NCBI GenBank assembly: GCA_900547305.1
Contig: URGH01000031.1
Span: 1-28,415 of the forward strand
DNA from: an uncultured Oscillospiraceae bacterium
GTDB taxonomy: Bacteria > Bacillota > Clostridia > Oscillospirales > Acutalibacteraceae
Reading direction: 5' to 3'
Length of the DNA stretch: 28,415 nucleotides
Made by a program: the position numbers and the translations under genes. Shown piece after piece: positions 15,535-24,543 of this stretch; the stretch's first letter is position 1; the number at the start of each line of letters is the position of its first letter. The notes under the pieces were generated by a model that searched no databases, was not told where the DNA came from, and saw only the letters and a list, made by a program, of their open reading frames with translations.

Positions 15535-18318
15535 TTGAAACGAATATCTGCTTTAATATGCGCAATATGCCTTACAGCCGCAAGCCTGCATATTACCGCG
15601 TTTGAGGAGAATAACGTGTCGGCTCAAGCCGAGGCCGACAAGGGCGGTTATTCCGCATATATAAAGAAAAGCAACGAATACGGTTTTGCGGAGTCCGGCG
15701 TATATGCAGACTGCTCTTCGCCTGTTTTATCGGGTAACTGCGCCGAGTATACGGTAAACATAGCAAAAGACGGATTATATAATCTGGTTGTCACTTATTC
15801 GCCTAAAAGCGTCGGCGGCAGTGATTTGAAATTCGGCTTACAGATAGACGGGGAATATCCCTTTGACGAGGCTGAAAGCCTTGAGCTTCCGAGATTTTGG
15901 CGGGATAAGGGCGATATACGCACCGATGAATACGGAAATCAGCAGGCGCCCGAACAGGAGGAGATTACCGATGAATCCACCGTGACGGTATATGACCCCG
16001 ACGGTGTTTCGGTTCAGCCTTTAATGTTCGCTCTGTCTGAGGGTACGCATAAAGTTAAGGTTATATACGGAACAAGTAACTTAACTATTAAAAAGCTTGC
16101 ATTTGCCGCTCCCGACGCGGTTAAGGACTATAAAGAGGTAAGGGGTGCATATTCGGATAAAAACGCTGCCGATTCGGGTGAAATAGTAATCGAGGCGGAA
16201 AAGCCCATACGCAAGAACGCCGTTTCGCTTGTGGCAAAATCCGATAATAATTCGCCAAAGGTTACTCCTGCCGATTCGGCGTTTGATTTGTGCAATATAA
16301 TAGGCGGTTCAAGCTGGAAAACACCGAATGAAACCATAACATGGGAATTTAACGCCCCGAGCGACGGTCTATATAAAATAGGTATGGTTTGCAAGCAGGA
16401 TCTGAATATGAATTTCTATTCATACCGCACGCTCAAAATAGACGGTAAAATTCCGTTTTCGGAGTGCAGCGCCTTAAAGTTCGGGTATGATGTTGACTGG
16501 CAGACCGAAATTTTATCGGACGACAGCGGCGAGCCGTATCTATTTTACTTAACGGCGGGCAAGCATGAAATTTCCCTTTCGGTAACACTGGGGGATTTAT
16601 CCGAAATATACAGCGAATTAAATTCGGTTTGCAACGAGCTTGGAAATTTATATCTTGATATTACCATGATTACGGGCGAAAGCCCCGACCAAAACCGAGA
16701 TTACGAACTTCACAAGCAGATACCCGATTTTATTGACAAATTGTCGGCAATTGATAACAGCCTTTCAAAAATCACAAAATCGCTTAACGGAATTACGGGC
16801 GGCAAGACCAACTCGCTTATTGCGGCGGTAAACAATATGTCCCGCGTAGTAAGTTCCATGAAAAAGAATTATTATAACGCGCCTAAGTATTTAAGCGATT
16901 ATTATAACAACTATTCCACGGTAAGTTCTTGGCTGTACGATATGAAATCAATGCCGTTAAGCCTTGATCAGATTCGTATTTGCCCCTCTAATAAAGAGTT
17001 TTCCTTTAAAAAGGTAAACTTCGGGCAGAAAATGGCATTTACGGCTAAAAGATTTATTTCCTCGTTTTCGGGCGATTACAACACCGAAGAAAAGAAAAAG
17101 GATAACAAGACGGTCAACCTTTGGGTAAACTGGGGCAGAGACCAATCAATGGCGCTCAATACGCTGATAAAAGAAAGATTCACGCCCGAAACAGGAATTA
17201 ACGTAAACTTAAAAATAACCGCGGCAAGCCTTACAAAGGGAATTTTATCGGGTAATACGCCCGATGTCAGTCTTCAGCTTTCAAGAACCGAGCCTGTTAA
17301 TTTGGCTTTGCGCGGGGCGCTGTATGACCTGACAAAGTTCGAAGATCATGATGATGTTATAAGCAGATTCGGCGACAGTGCAGAGCTGCCGTATACATAT
17401 AAAAACGGCGTATATGCTTTGCCCGACACACAAAGCTTTTACCTGATGTTTTACAGGAGCGATATTTTAGCAAAGCTCGGTATTGCGGTGCCCGAAACCT
17501 GGGATGATTTTCTGGCGGCTGTGGGCGTACTGCAAATAAATAATATGAACGCCTATATTCCTTATACGCAGATAACCGACGCTTCAACCGTTAACGCGGG
17601 GGTAGGCGGGCTTAATATGTTCGCCTCAGTTTTGCAGCAGTTCGGCGGGGATATGTATAACAAGGAGCAAAACGAATGTTTGCTTAACAGCACGCTTTCG
17701 TATAAAGCGTTTAAATACTGGACAGAGATGTATACAAAGTTCAAGCTGCCTACAACGGCAAGTTTTTACAACCGTTTCCGCGCGGGTACTATGCCGCTGG
17801 GAATAGAGGTTTATACAACCTACACCACATTGGCAGAGGCAGCGCCGGAAATTAAAGGGCGCTGGGGTATTGCCCTTGTTCCCGGAATAAAGACCGAGGA
17901 CGGAAAAATAAACCACACCGTGGCGGGCGCGGGTACGGGCTGCGCTGTTTTAAGCGCCTGTAAGGATAAGGACTCCGCCTGGGAATTTTTGAAATGGTGG
18001 ACAAGTGCCGAAACACAGACCGCCTATAACAACAGCGTTGAATCGGTGCTCGGAACCGTTTCCAGAATCGCGACCGCAAACACCGAGGCATTTTCAAAAA
18101 TGTCCTGGGAAGGAAACGATGTTGAAATATTAACCGAGCAGCGCAAAAACATTAAGGAAATACCCGAAATTCCGGGCAGCTACTATGTTTCGCGCTCGGT
18201 GGATCAGGCATTCTGGAATGTTGTGGACAGCGGCAAGCGACCCAAGGATATGCTCGAAAAATGGAGCGCTATTGCCAACAGTGAAATCAAGAGAAAAATC
18301 AAAGAGTATGAGAAGTAA
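15535..18318 (+). CDS. Sugar ABC importer binding protein (SBP family 1) with N-terminal CBM-like fusion
   Basis: 927 residues from a TTG start with a strong GAGGAGGAG 5 bases upstream. A Sec signal peptide (about 1-22) is followed by two beta-rich galactose-binding/CBM35-like domains (about 33-190 and 219-375; the latter opens IVIEAEKP and has TWEFNAPSDGLYKIGM), a helical linker (about 385-515), then a family 1 binding-protein fold (526-905: KTVNLWVNWGRDQ, NTPDVSLQLSRTEP, VPETWDDFLAA, AGAGTGCAVLS, AWEFLKWWTSAE). Ordinary family members have 400-550 residues, so about 500 extra lie at the N-terminus. There is no lipobox at the signal peptide end, so the anchoring is unclear. It is followed by a MalF/MalG permease pair and should feed it with an oligosaccharide. 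Confidence 0.85.
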   Translation: MKRISALICAICLTAASLHITAFEENNVSAQAEADKGGYSAYIKKSNEYGFAESGVYADCSSPVLSGNCAEYTVNIAKDGLYNLVVTYSPKSVGGSDLKFGLQIDGEYPFDEAESLELPRFWRDKGDIRTDEYGNQQAPEQEEITDESTVTVYDPDGVSVQPLMFALSEGTHKVKVIYGTSNLTIKKLAFAAPDAVKDYKEVRGAYSDKNAADSGEIVIEAEKPIRKNAVSLVAKSDNNSPKVTPADSAFDLCNIIGGSSWKTPNETITWEFNAPSDGLYKIGMVCKQDLNMNFYSYRTLKIDGKIPFSECSALKFGYDVDWQTEILSDDSGEPYLFYLTAGKHEISLSVTLGDLSEIYSELNSVCNELGNLYLDITMITGESPDQNRDYELHKQIPDFIDKLSAIDNSLSKITKSLNGITGGKTNSLIAAVNNMSRVVSSMKKNYYNAPKYLSDYYNNYSTVSSWLYDMKSMPLSLDQIRICPSNKEFSFKKVNFGQKMAFTAKRFISSFSGDYNTEEKKKDNKTVNLWVNWGRDQSMALNTLIKERFTPETGINVNLKITAASLTKGILSGNTPDVSLQLSRTEPVNLALRGALYDLTKFEDHDDVISRFGDSAELPYTYKNGVYALPDTQSFYLMFYRSDILAKLGIAVPETWDDFLAAVGVLQINNMNAYIPYTQITDASTVNAGVGGLNMFASVLQQFGGDMYNKEQNECLLNSTLSYKAFKYWTEMYTKFKLPTTASFYNRFRAGTMPLGIEVYTTYTTLAEAAPEIKGRWGIALVPGIKTEDGKINHTVAGAGTGCAVLSACKDKDSAWEFLKWWTSAETQTAYNNSVESVLGTVSRIATANTEAFSKMSWEGNDVEILTEQRKNIKEIPEIPGSYYVSRSVDQAFWNVVDSGKRPKDMLEKWSAIANSEIKRKIKEYEK

Positions 18319-18322
18319 GGAG
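18316..18322 (+). promoter_or_regulatory. Ribosome binding site that sets the start of the first MalF-type permease
   Basis: TAAGGAG overlaps the stop of the binding-protein gene and lies 8 bases before ATG 18331. An upstream in-frame GTG at 18322 overlaps the site itself and is rejected. Confidence 0.75.
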
Positions 18323-18330
18323 TGTGCGGT

Positions 18331-19239
18331 ATGTTCAGAAAAAAATCCGATGCGAAGCCTTTAATTGAAAAAGAACAAATTCCATATGCCGTACTTTTAG
18401 CTCCGTTTTTTATACTGTTTTTCCTGTTTATATTTTTACCGGTTATATGTTCAATAGTTTTAAGCTTTTTCAGCTTTGATATGGTGTCTGCACCGTCGTT
18501 TGCGGGGGCGGATAACTATATAAGAATGTTTCTTGACGACGATGTGTTCTTAACTACGTTAAAAAACACCCTTTTGTTAGCGGTTTTGACAGGTCCTGCA
18601 GGTTTTCTGCTTTCCTTTATTTTAGCGTGGTTTATTAACGAGTTCAGCCCTCGGGTGCGCACCGTGCTTTCATTTATGTTTTACTGCCCCGCACTTGTGG
18701 GAAACGCGCTTTATATATGGCAGATAGCGTTCAGCAACGACAGCTACGGATACGCAAACAGCCTTTTATTATCGGCGGGGCTTATAGTGGAGCCAATAAA
18801 CTGGCTTAAAAACCCGACGTATATTATACCGATAATCGTTATTGTTCAGCTGTGGATGAGTATGGGCGTTTCGTTCCTTGCGAATATTTCAGGCTTGCAG
18901 AATATAAATACCGAAATGTATGAGGCGGGCGCGATAGACGGTATTCGCAACCGCTGGCAGGAATTGTGGTATATAACACTGCCCGCAATGGAGAATATGC
19001 TGCTTTTCAGCGCGGTTATGCAAATTGCAAGCGCCTTTTCAATCGGCTCTGTTTGTACTACACTGGTCGGTTATCCGAGTGTGAACTATACCGCCGATAC
19101 TATCGTTTCATATCTGACGGACGTCGGCACCACTAAATATGAAATGGGCTATGCGTGCGCAATTTCGGTTATTCTGTTTTTAATGATGGCGTTAACCCGC
19201 GCCCTTATAGGCAAGCTTTTAAGAAGGGTAGGTCGGTAA
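18331..19239 (+). CDS. Carbohydrate ABC importer permease, MalF/UgpA type (pair 1)
   Basis: 302 residues from ATG 18331. Six membrane helices are predicted, beginning with ILFFLFIFLPVICSIVLSFFSF. The EAA loop YEAGAIDGIRNRWQELWYIT starts at residue 197 and contains the invariant Gly of the ATPase-contact motif. Length and layout match the LplB/UgpA-like permeases of Gram-positive sugar importers. It forms a heterodimer with the permease encoded 3 bases downstream, and receives substrate from the CBM-fused binding protein upstream. No ATPase gene is near, as is usual for importers served by a shared MsmX-type ATPase. Confidence 0.92.
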   Translation: MFRKKSDAKPLIEKEQIPYAVLLAPFFILFFLFIFLPVICSIVLSFFSFDMVSAPSFAGADNYIRMFLDDDVFLTTLKNTLLLAVLTGPAGFLLSFILAWFINEFSPRVRTVLSFMFYCPALVGNALYIWQIAFSNDSYGYANSLLLSAGLIVEPINWLKNPTYIIPIIVIVQLWMSMGVSFLANISGLQNINTEMYEAGAIDGIRNRWQELWYITLPAMENMLLFSAVMQIASAFSIGSVCTTLVGYPSVNYTADTIVSYLTDVGTTKYEMGYACAISVILFLMMALTRALIGKLLRRVGR

Positions 19240-19242
19240 AGT

Positions 19243-20178
19243 ATGGCAAAAAAACGTATTCATACCGCCGGACTTACCGGCAAAGAGCTTGAAAAGCAGA
19301 TTAAGCGTATGAAAATATCAAAGGTAAATCAGGCAAAGCGGTATACCCGCTCAAAGGCAGGCAATTTCTTTTATATTCTGTTTTTGCTTTTGGCGGCGGC
19401 TTTTTCGGTATTACCTCTTATTTACTGCGTGGCAACCTCTTTTAAACCGCTTGACGAGCTGCTGGTCTTTCCGCCGAGATTTTTTGTTTACCGCCCTACG
19501 GTGCAAAATTACGCGGCGCTGCCGGGTTTGCTTTCAAGCCTGCGCGTTCCGCTTACAAGGTATATTTTCAACAGTTTGTTTGTTTCGGCTGTAACAACCG
19601 CGCTTTATATTATTCTTTCAACCGCCGCGGCGTTCGCGCTTTCAAAATCCAAGCTGCGGTTCAGAAAGGTTTTCTTCCTTATGGTGCAGTTTGCGCTGCT
19701 GTTCAATGCGTTTACGCTTGCAATTCCGCAGTACCTCATTTATTCGTATCTCGGAATAATTGATACATACTGGGTTTATATTCTGCCTATGCTGGCGGGT
19801 ACAATGGGCGTATTCCTTATGAAGCAGTATATGGAGGGCAGCATACCCGACGCGCTTTTAGAGGCGGCGCGCATAGACGGCGCGGGACCGTACAGAATAT
19901 TTTTTCAAATAGCAATACCAATGGTAAAGCCGTGTATTATGACGCTTATGCTTTTCGGCTTCCGTGACGCGTGGGCAATAGCACCCGGTGAGACTATTTT
20001 TACCGAGTCGCTTAAAACTCTGCCGGGCGCCGTAAGCCAGATAACTGCCGCCGGTATTGCAAGGGCGGGCAGCTCAATGGCAATTACGGTAATTTTAATG
20101 ATTCCGCCTATTCTTGTTTATATGATTTCTCAAAGCAATGTTCTTGAATCAATGAACAGCGCGGGTATTAAGGGGTGA
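19243..20178 (+). CDS. Carbohydrate ABC importer permease, MalG/UgpE type (pair 1)
   Basis: 311 residues with six predicted helices. The unusual feature is a long basic N-terminal tail of about 40 residues (KELEKQIKRMKISKVNQAK) before the first helix. The EAA loop EAARIDGAGPYRIFFQIAIP begins at residue 207. The C-terminus ends in SAGIKG, typical of the MalG class. Partner of the preceding permease, separated by 3 bases. Confidence 0.92.
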   Translation: MAKKRIHTAGLTGKELEKQIKRMKISKVNQAKRYTRSKAGNFFYILFLLLAAAFSVLPLIYCVATSFKPLDELLVFPPRFFVYRPTVQNYAALPGLLSSLRVPLTRYIFNSLFVSAVTTALYIILSTAAAFALSKSKLRFRKVFFLMVQFALLFNAFTLAIPQYLIYSYLGIIDTYWVYILPMLAGTMGVFLMKQYMEGSIPDALLEAARIDGAGPYRIFFQIAIPMVKPCIMTLMLFGFRDAWAIAPGETIFTESLKTLPGAVSQITAAGIARAGSSMAITVILMIPPILVYMISQSNVLESMNSAGIKG

Positions 20179-20184
20179 GCTTGT

Positions 20185-22308
20185 ATGAAGAACTGTAAAC
20201 CGGTGAAGTTTATAGCCTATATATTGCTTTGTGCGGCTCTTATAACCGGACTTTATGTATCGGCTGATACATACGAAGAGGTGCCGACCCCGAGCTATAC
20301 CTATTGGAGCGGCGGTAAGACCAAAAAAGCCGTTAAGACCAAGGCGCTTTACAGCTTTTATAAATACAGCGAGCTGGCGGAATACGACAGCGGCGCCGCA
20401 GAGCCTGCACATATGGCTTACAGCCCCGACGGAAAGCTTTATATACTTGATACAAACGGTAAAATAATGATTTTGGATAGGGAATACCGTTTGATTTCCG
20501 AAATAAGCAGTGTTAATTACGGCGGAGAAAATATCACATTTTCGGGCGCGCGGGGAATATACATTGCAAGCGACGGCTTGCTTTATATATGCGATACAGA
20601 AAATAAGCGCGTTATTATTTGCAGCGGAAACACGGTTGAAAGAATAGTAACAAAGCCCGAATCCTCCGTTATACCGTCCGACTTTGAGTTTACACCGATT
20701 CGCATAGTTAAGGACTCAAGGAATTTTTCCTACCTGCTTTGCGACGGCTGCTACTACGGACTTATGGTTTTTGATTCCGATTTCAGGTTTATCGGCTTTT
20801 TCGGCGCAAATAAGGTTGCAAACAGTATTTTAGACGCGGTGAGCAATTGGTTCACCTCAATATTCAATACGGGTGAAAAGCACGAGGCGACCGTTAAAAA
20901 GCTGCCGTACCAGATAACCGATATTGCAATGAACAACGGCTTTGTGTGCGCGGTCAACGCGGAGGAAAAGGGTCAGCTGAGAATGTTCGCTACCACCGGC
21001 GATAACATATTGCGGTACAGCGAGCAATATGAAAACGGTAACGGCGACGAATATAATTTTGCGGATGAACCTAACAGCTTTGTGGATGTGACCGATAAAT
21101 GGGCAAATTTGCTTACGCAGTCGTTTTCGTCGGTTGCGTCGGACTCATTCGGATATATGTATGCCCTTGATTCGATGCAGGGCAGAATATATATCTACGA
21201 TGAAGAGTGCAATATAATCGGCGTTTTCGGCGGCGGTATGGGCAGCGGCAGTCAAAAAGGCACATTTGCCACGGCGGGCACGCTGGCAATTTACGGCGAT
21301 GATTTAGCCGTCATTGATATTGTTAAAAAAAGCCTTACGGTATTTAAAATAACCGAATACGGCAAAGCGGTTAAAAACGCTCAGCGCCTGACGCTGGGCG
21401 GCGACTACGAAAAGGCATACCCTGTTTGGCAAAGCGTTAATTCGCAGGATAAAAATATGCAGCTTGCGTATTTGGGTCTTGCAAAATATTATCTCGGTGC
21501 CGGCGATTATCCCTCGGCAATGAAATATTCAAAAACGGGAAACGACCAAACCGTTTATGCGCAGGCTTTCCGTTCGCAGCGAAATATGTGGATTCGCGGG
21601 CATTTGTGGCTTATCGGAGTGATTGCGGCGGTAATTATTATTGCGGTAATCGCAATAAGAGTCTATTTTAAGCGAAAGCATATAAAATTTAGGGTCAACG
21701 CAAAAATTAAAAACGCATTAAAGGTGCTTACGCATCCTATAGAGTGCTTTAACAATATTAAAAATCACGGTATGGGCTCGGTTGCAATTGCTACGGTACT
21801 TTTAATTTTGTATTATGTCACATCAATCAGTCAAAAGCTTTTAAGCGGGTTTATGTACCAAAATACCGATTTAACCTCGTTTAATTCCGTGTTTACACTG
21901 CTCGGTACGGTGGGCGTTATGCTGCTGTATGTAACGGTAAACTGGGCGGCGTGTATTCTTTTTGAGGGCAAGGGTAAATTCAAGCAAATATACTGTGCTT
22001 CTATGTATTGCCTTATTCCTCTCATTTTAAATTCACTGCTTTACATTATACTGTCGTATGTAATAATTCCCGATTCCAATTCGGGGTTTGGGTTACTTAC
22101 GGTATTTTTCCAAGCATTTTTCGTGATTTTGATTTTGCTTTCAATCACTGTCATTCACGATTTCGGCTTTATGAAGTCGGTAGGGCTCGGAATTGTAATT
22201 ATCATCGGTATGGGAATTTTCGGCTTTGTGTTATTTGCGGTTTTCTCACTGGCACAGGATCTTATAAGCTTTGTGCTCGGCGTTATAAAAGAAGTAGCTT
22301 TGCGTTAG
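20185..22308 (+). CDS. Membrane protein with extracytoplasmic beta-propeller, TPR-like segment and Yip1-like domain
   Basis: 707 residues. A signal-anchor (about 10-28) is followed by NHL-type propeller repeats (about 60-385): AHMAYSPDGKLYILDTNGKIMILD, ARGIYIASDGLLYICDTENKRVII and SDSFGYMYALDSMQGRIYIYD each show the D-G-x-x-Y-I/V-x-D pattern. Residues 395-465 resemble TPR helices (GGDYEKAYPVW, AKYYLGAGDYPSAMKYSK). A helix at 473-494 is followed by a five-helix region (about 516-700) opening LTHPIECFNNIKNHG, like the YIP1 family. From memory, YIP1 proteins of this layout occur beside sugar importers in Paenibacillus and Clostridia. Role unknown; perhaps an assembly or sensing partner of the importers. 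AGGGGTGA serves as the ribosome binding site across the previous stop. Confidence 0.7.
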   Translation: MKNCKPVKFIAYILLCAALITGLYVSADTYEEVPTPSYTYWSGGKTKKAVKTKALYSFYKYSELAEYDSGAAEPAHMAYSPDGKLYILDTNGKIMILDREYRLISEISSVNYGGENITFSGARGIYIASDGLLYICDTENKRVIICSGNTVERIVTKPESSVIPSDFEFTPIRIVKDSRNFSYLLCDGCYYGLMVFDSDFRFIGFFGANKVANSILDAVSNWFTSIFNTGEKHEATVKKLPYQITDIAMNNGFVCAVNAEEKGQLRMFATTGDNILRYSEQYENGNGDEYNFADEPNSFVDVTDKWANLLTQSFSSVASDSFGYMYALDSMQGRIYIYDEECNIIGVFGGGMGSGSQKGTFATAGTLAIYGDDLAVIDIVKKSLTVFKITEYGKAVKNAQRLTLGGDYEKAYPVWQSVNSQDKNMQLAYLGLAKYYLGAGDYPSAMKYSKTGNDQTVYAQAFRSQRNMWIRGHLWLIGVIAAVIIIAVIAIRVYFKRKHIKFRVNAKIKNALKVLTHPIECFNNIKNHGMGSVAIATVLLILYYVTSISQKLLSGFMYQNTDLTSFNSVFTLLGTVGVMLLYVTVNWAACILFEGKGKFKQIYCASMYCLIPLILNSLLYIILSYVIIPDSNSGFGLLTVFFQAFFVILILLSITVIHDFGFMKSVGLGIVIIIGMGIFGFVLFAVFSLAQDLISFVLGVIKEVALR

Positions 22309-22318
22309 GGGTGTATGT

Positions 22319-24529
22319 ATGAAAAGGTATCTGGCATTTATAACGGCATTGGTTTGCCTTTTTTCGCTCTGCTCCTGCAAGAAAAGCGCCGATGGTAGCG
22401 GCAGCTCATACAAGCTCCCCGAAAAAATATCCTCTTTAAAATCAGGCAAAGCCGCCGAAAATGATAAATTCGTGCTTTCGTGGGATGAGGAAGTAGGCAA
22501 CATAATTCTTGTTGAAAAAGCAACGCAGAAATGCTTTTCTTCAATTCCGTATGATTACTATTCGGGCAAAAAATCAACTAACGATTATGCCGACGGTAAC
22601 TTTCGTTCCTCGGTAATTATATCGTATGTAAATTCAGAGGACAACTCGTTTTCGGAACTGTATTCGTATGAGGCGGCATTTGCGAACAATACGGTGCACA
22701 GTGTGAAAATTAAAAACGGAATAAGATTGATCTATTTCTTCAACGACGCCGAAATAGCGGTTCCGGTTGATTACACGCTTACCGACAGCGGATTGCAGGC
22801 GGAGGTGCTGGTAGATCAGATTTCCGAAAACAGTAAGTACAGAATTTATACGGTTTCGGTGCTGCCTTATTTGGTATCGGCTGAAAATGGCGGCGAGTCA
22901 TATTTGTTCGTGCCGTCGGGCAGCGGGGCTTTAATGTATACCGACGACGGCGTTCGGGATATAAGGAAATATGAAGAACCGATTTACGGTGCCGACCTTA
23001 CGGAAAGCGGTGTTCGCGGTGTATCCGAAAGCAGAAACGTGCTGCTGCCGGTCTTCGGGGCTAAAAACGGTAATTCCGCAATGCTCGGAATTGTAGAATC
23101 GGGTGCGGAAACAGCCTACATATGCGCGCAGGCGGGGGATAAGGATCTGGGTTATTCCTCGGTGTATTGCAAATTCAAGCTCCGCGGTTCGGATTCGGCG
23201 CAGATTAAGGATGTAGGCAATTTAACGCAGATCGTCGAGAAAACAAGCGACGCCAGGGTAAAGCTTAAAAAAGCCGCCATTAGGTATAATGTGCTTTCGG
23301 AAAATTCCGATTATAACGGTATGGCAAAGGCTTACCGCGAATACCTTACCGATAAAAAGCTGCTCGGCGAAAATGTCGATGAAAAGGCGGTATTTATTCA
23401 AATGCTCGGCGGCGCAAAGGCGAAAAGGAGCTTTTTGGGTATTCCTTACGATACTGTGGTTCCCGCAACCACCGTAACGCAGGCAGAGGATATTGTAAAC
23501 GATTTGGGCACCGTGCTCGAAAACGATTTTATTGTTAATCTTAAAGGCTTCGGAAACGGCGGACTCGATTATTCCGCTGTCGGCGGCGGTTTTACCGTGA
23601 ACGGAAATATAGGCACGGTTAAGCAGCTTAAAAAGCTTTCCGAATGGTGCGCAAAAAGTGATATAAACCTGTCTATGGATTTTGATTTGCTGCGCTTTAA
23701 CGATTCGGGCGGCGGCTTTTCAAAATCAAAGAGCGCGGCGCGCTCGGCAAACGATATTGCGGCAAAGGTTTATTCCTTTAATTTAATAACTCATTCTAAG
23801 GATGAAGGCGCCGAAATATGTTATTTGCTCTCGCCGTCATACTTTAATAAGGCGGCGGATAAGCTGCTTAAATATCTGCCGAAAACGGGTCTTAAAAGCG
23901 TTTCCTTGCAGACGGCGGGCAGCATTGCCTACGGGGACTACTCAAACCGCTATTACTATGTTAAAAACGGGTTTGCGGATAACATAGAGCAAATGATAAA
24001 AAAGGTTAAAAACCAAAAGTATAAAATCGTAACCGAGGCGGCAAACGTATATGCCGCGGTGCTGTCGGATTATATTTTTGCGGCTCCGCTGTCGTCAAGC
24101 AGATATACCTCGCTTGATACCGATATTCCGTTTTATCAGGCGGTATTTAAGGGCAGCGTTCCGCTTTCGGGCGAGCCGATAAATTTAGCCGAGAACGCAT
24201 CGCGGGAGTTTTTAAAAGCGGTATCTACCGGCTCCGCTTTGGAATTTACGGTTATAGGGTCGTTTGACGAAAGGTTTGTGAATTCAAAGCACAGCGCGCT
24301 TGCGGGGAGCGTTTACGACGGTGTGAAAACGCAGATTGATGAGCTTTATAAAAAATACAGCCCGCTGTTTACCGCCGTTAAGGGCGAGACGATAGAAAGC
24401 TATAAAATAAACGGGGAAATCACCGAAACGCTGTTTTCAAACGGCGTAAGGGTCTACTGTAATTTCGGCGATACCGATGTTAATACCGATTTGGGCGTTT
24501 TAAAACCGAACGGTTTCATTTACGGATAA
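22319..24529 (+). CDS. Large lipoprotein resembling the DUF5696 family, possible (beta/alpha)8 barrel
   Basis: 736 residues. The lipoprotein signal ends with the lipobox LCSC (C20), placing the protein on the outer membrane face. A beta-sandwich-like N-terminal half (about 40-320) has PVDYTLTDSGLQAEVLVDQI and YLFVPSGSGALMYTDDG, in the style of GH31/GH36-like supersandwich domains. A second half (about 325-640) has alternating strand and helix segments such as NDFIVNLKGFGNGGLDY, INLSMDFDLLRFND and YKIVTEAANVYAAVLSDYIFAAPL, suggesting a TIM barrel. Catalytic residues are not assignable. I recall DUF5696 proteins beside YIP1 proteins and sugar permeases in Paenibacillus, which fits the neighbours here. 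It may be a cell-surface glycosidase or a binding protein; the function is unproven. Confidence 0.6.
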   Translation: MKRYLAFITALVCLFSLCSCKKSADGSGSSYKLPEKISSLKSGKAAENDKFVLSWDEEVGNIILVEKATQKCFSSIPYDYYSGKKSTNDYADGNFRSSVIISYVNSEDNSFSELYSYEAAFANNTVHSVKIKNGIRLIYFFNDAEIAVPVDYTLTDSGLQAEVLVDQISENSKYRIYTVSVLPYLVSAENGGESYLFVPSGSGALMYTDDGVRDIRKYEEPIYGADLTESGVRGVSESRNVLLPVFGAKNGNSAMLGIVESGAETAYICAQAGDKDLGYSSVYCKFKLRGSDSAQIKDVGNLTQIVEKTSDARVKLKKAAIRYNVLSENSDYNGMAKAYREYLTDKKLLGENVDEKAVFIQMLGGAKAKRSFLGIPYDTVVPATTVTQAEDIVNDLGTVLENDFIVNLKGFGNGGLDYSAVGGGFTVNGNIGTVKQLKKLSEWCAKSDINLSMDFDLLRFNDSGGGFSKSKSAARSANDIAAKVYSFNLITHSKDEGAEICYLLSPSYFNKAADKLLKYLPKTGLKSVSLQTAGSIAYGDYSNRYYYVKNGFADNIEQMIKKVKNQKYKIVTEAANVYAAVLSDYIFAAPLSSSRYTSLDTDIPFYQAVFKGSVPLSGEPINLAENASREFLKAVSTGSALEFTVIGSFDERFVNSKHSALAGSVYDGVKTQIDELYKKYSPLFTAVKGETIESYKINGEITETLFSNGVRVYCNFGDTDVNTDLGVLKPNGFIYG

Positions 24530-24543
24530 AGGAGGGAAGAGCA

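Noticed and set aside
18322..18330. GTG start at 18322 for the first MalF-type permease
   Set aside because: The codon overlaps the ribosome binding site; ATG 18331 is correctly spaced.
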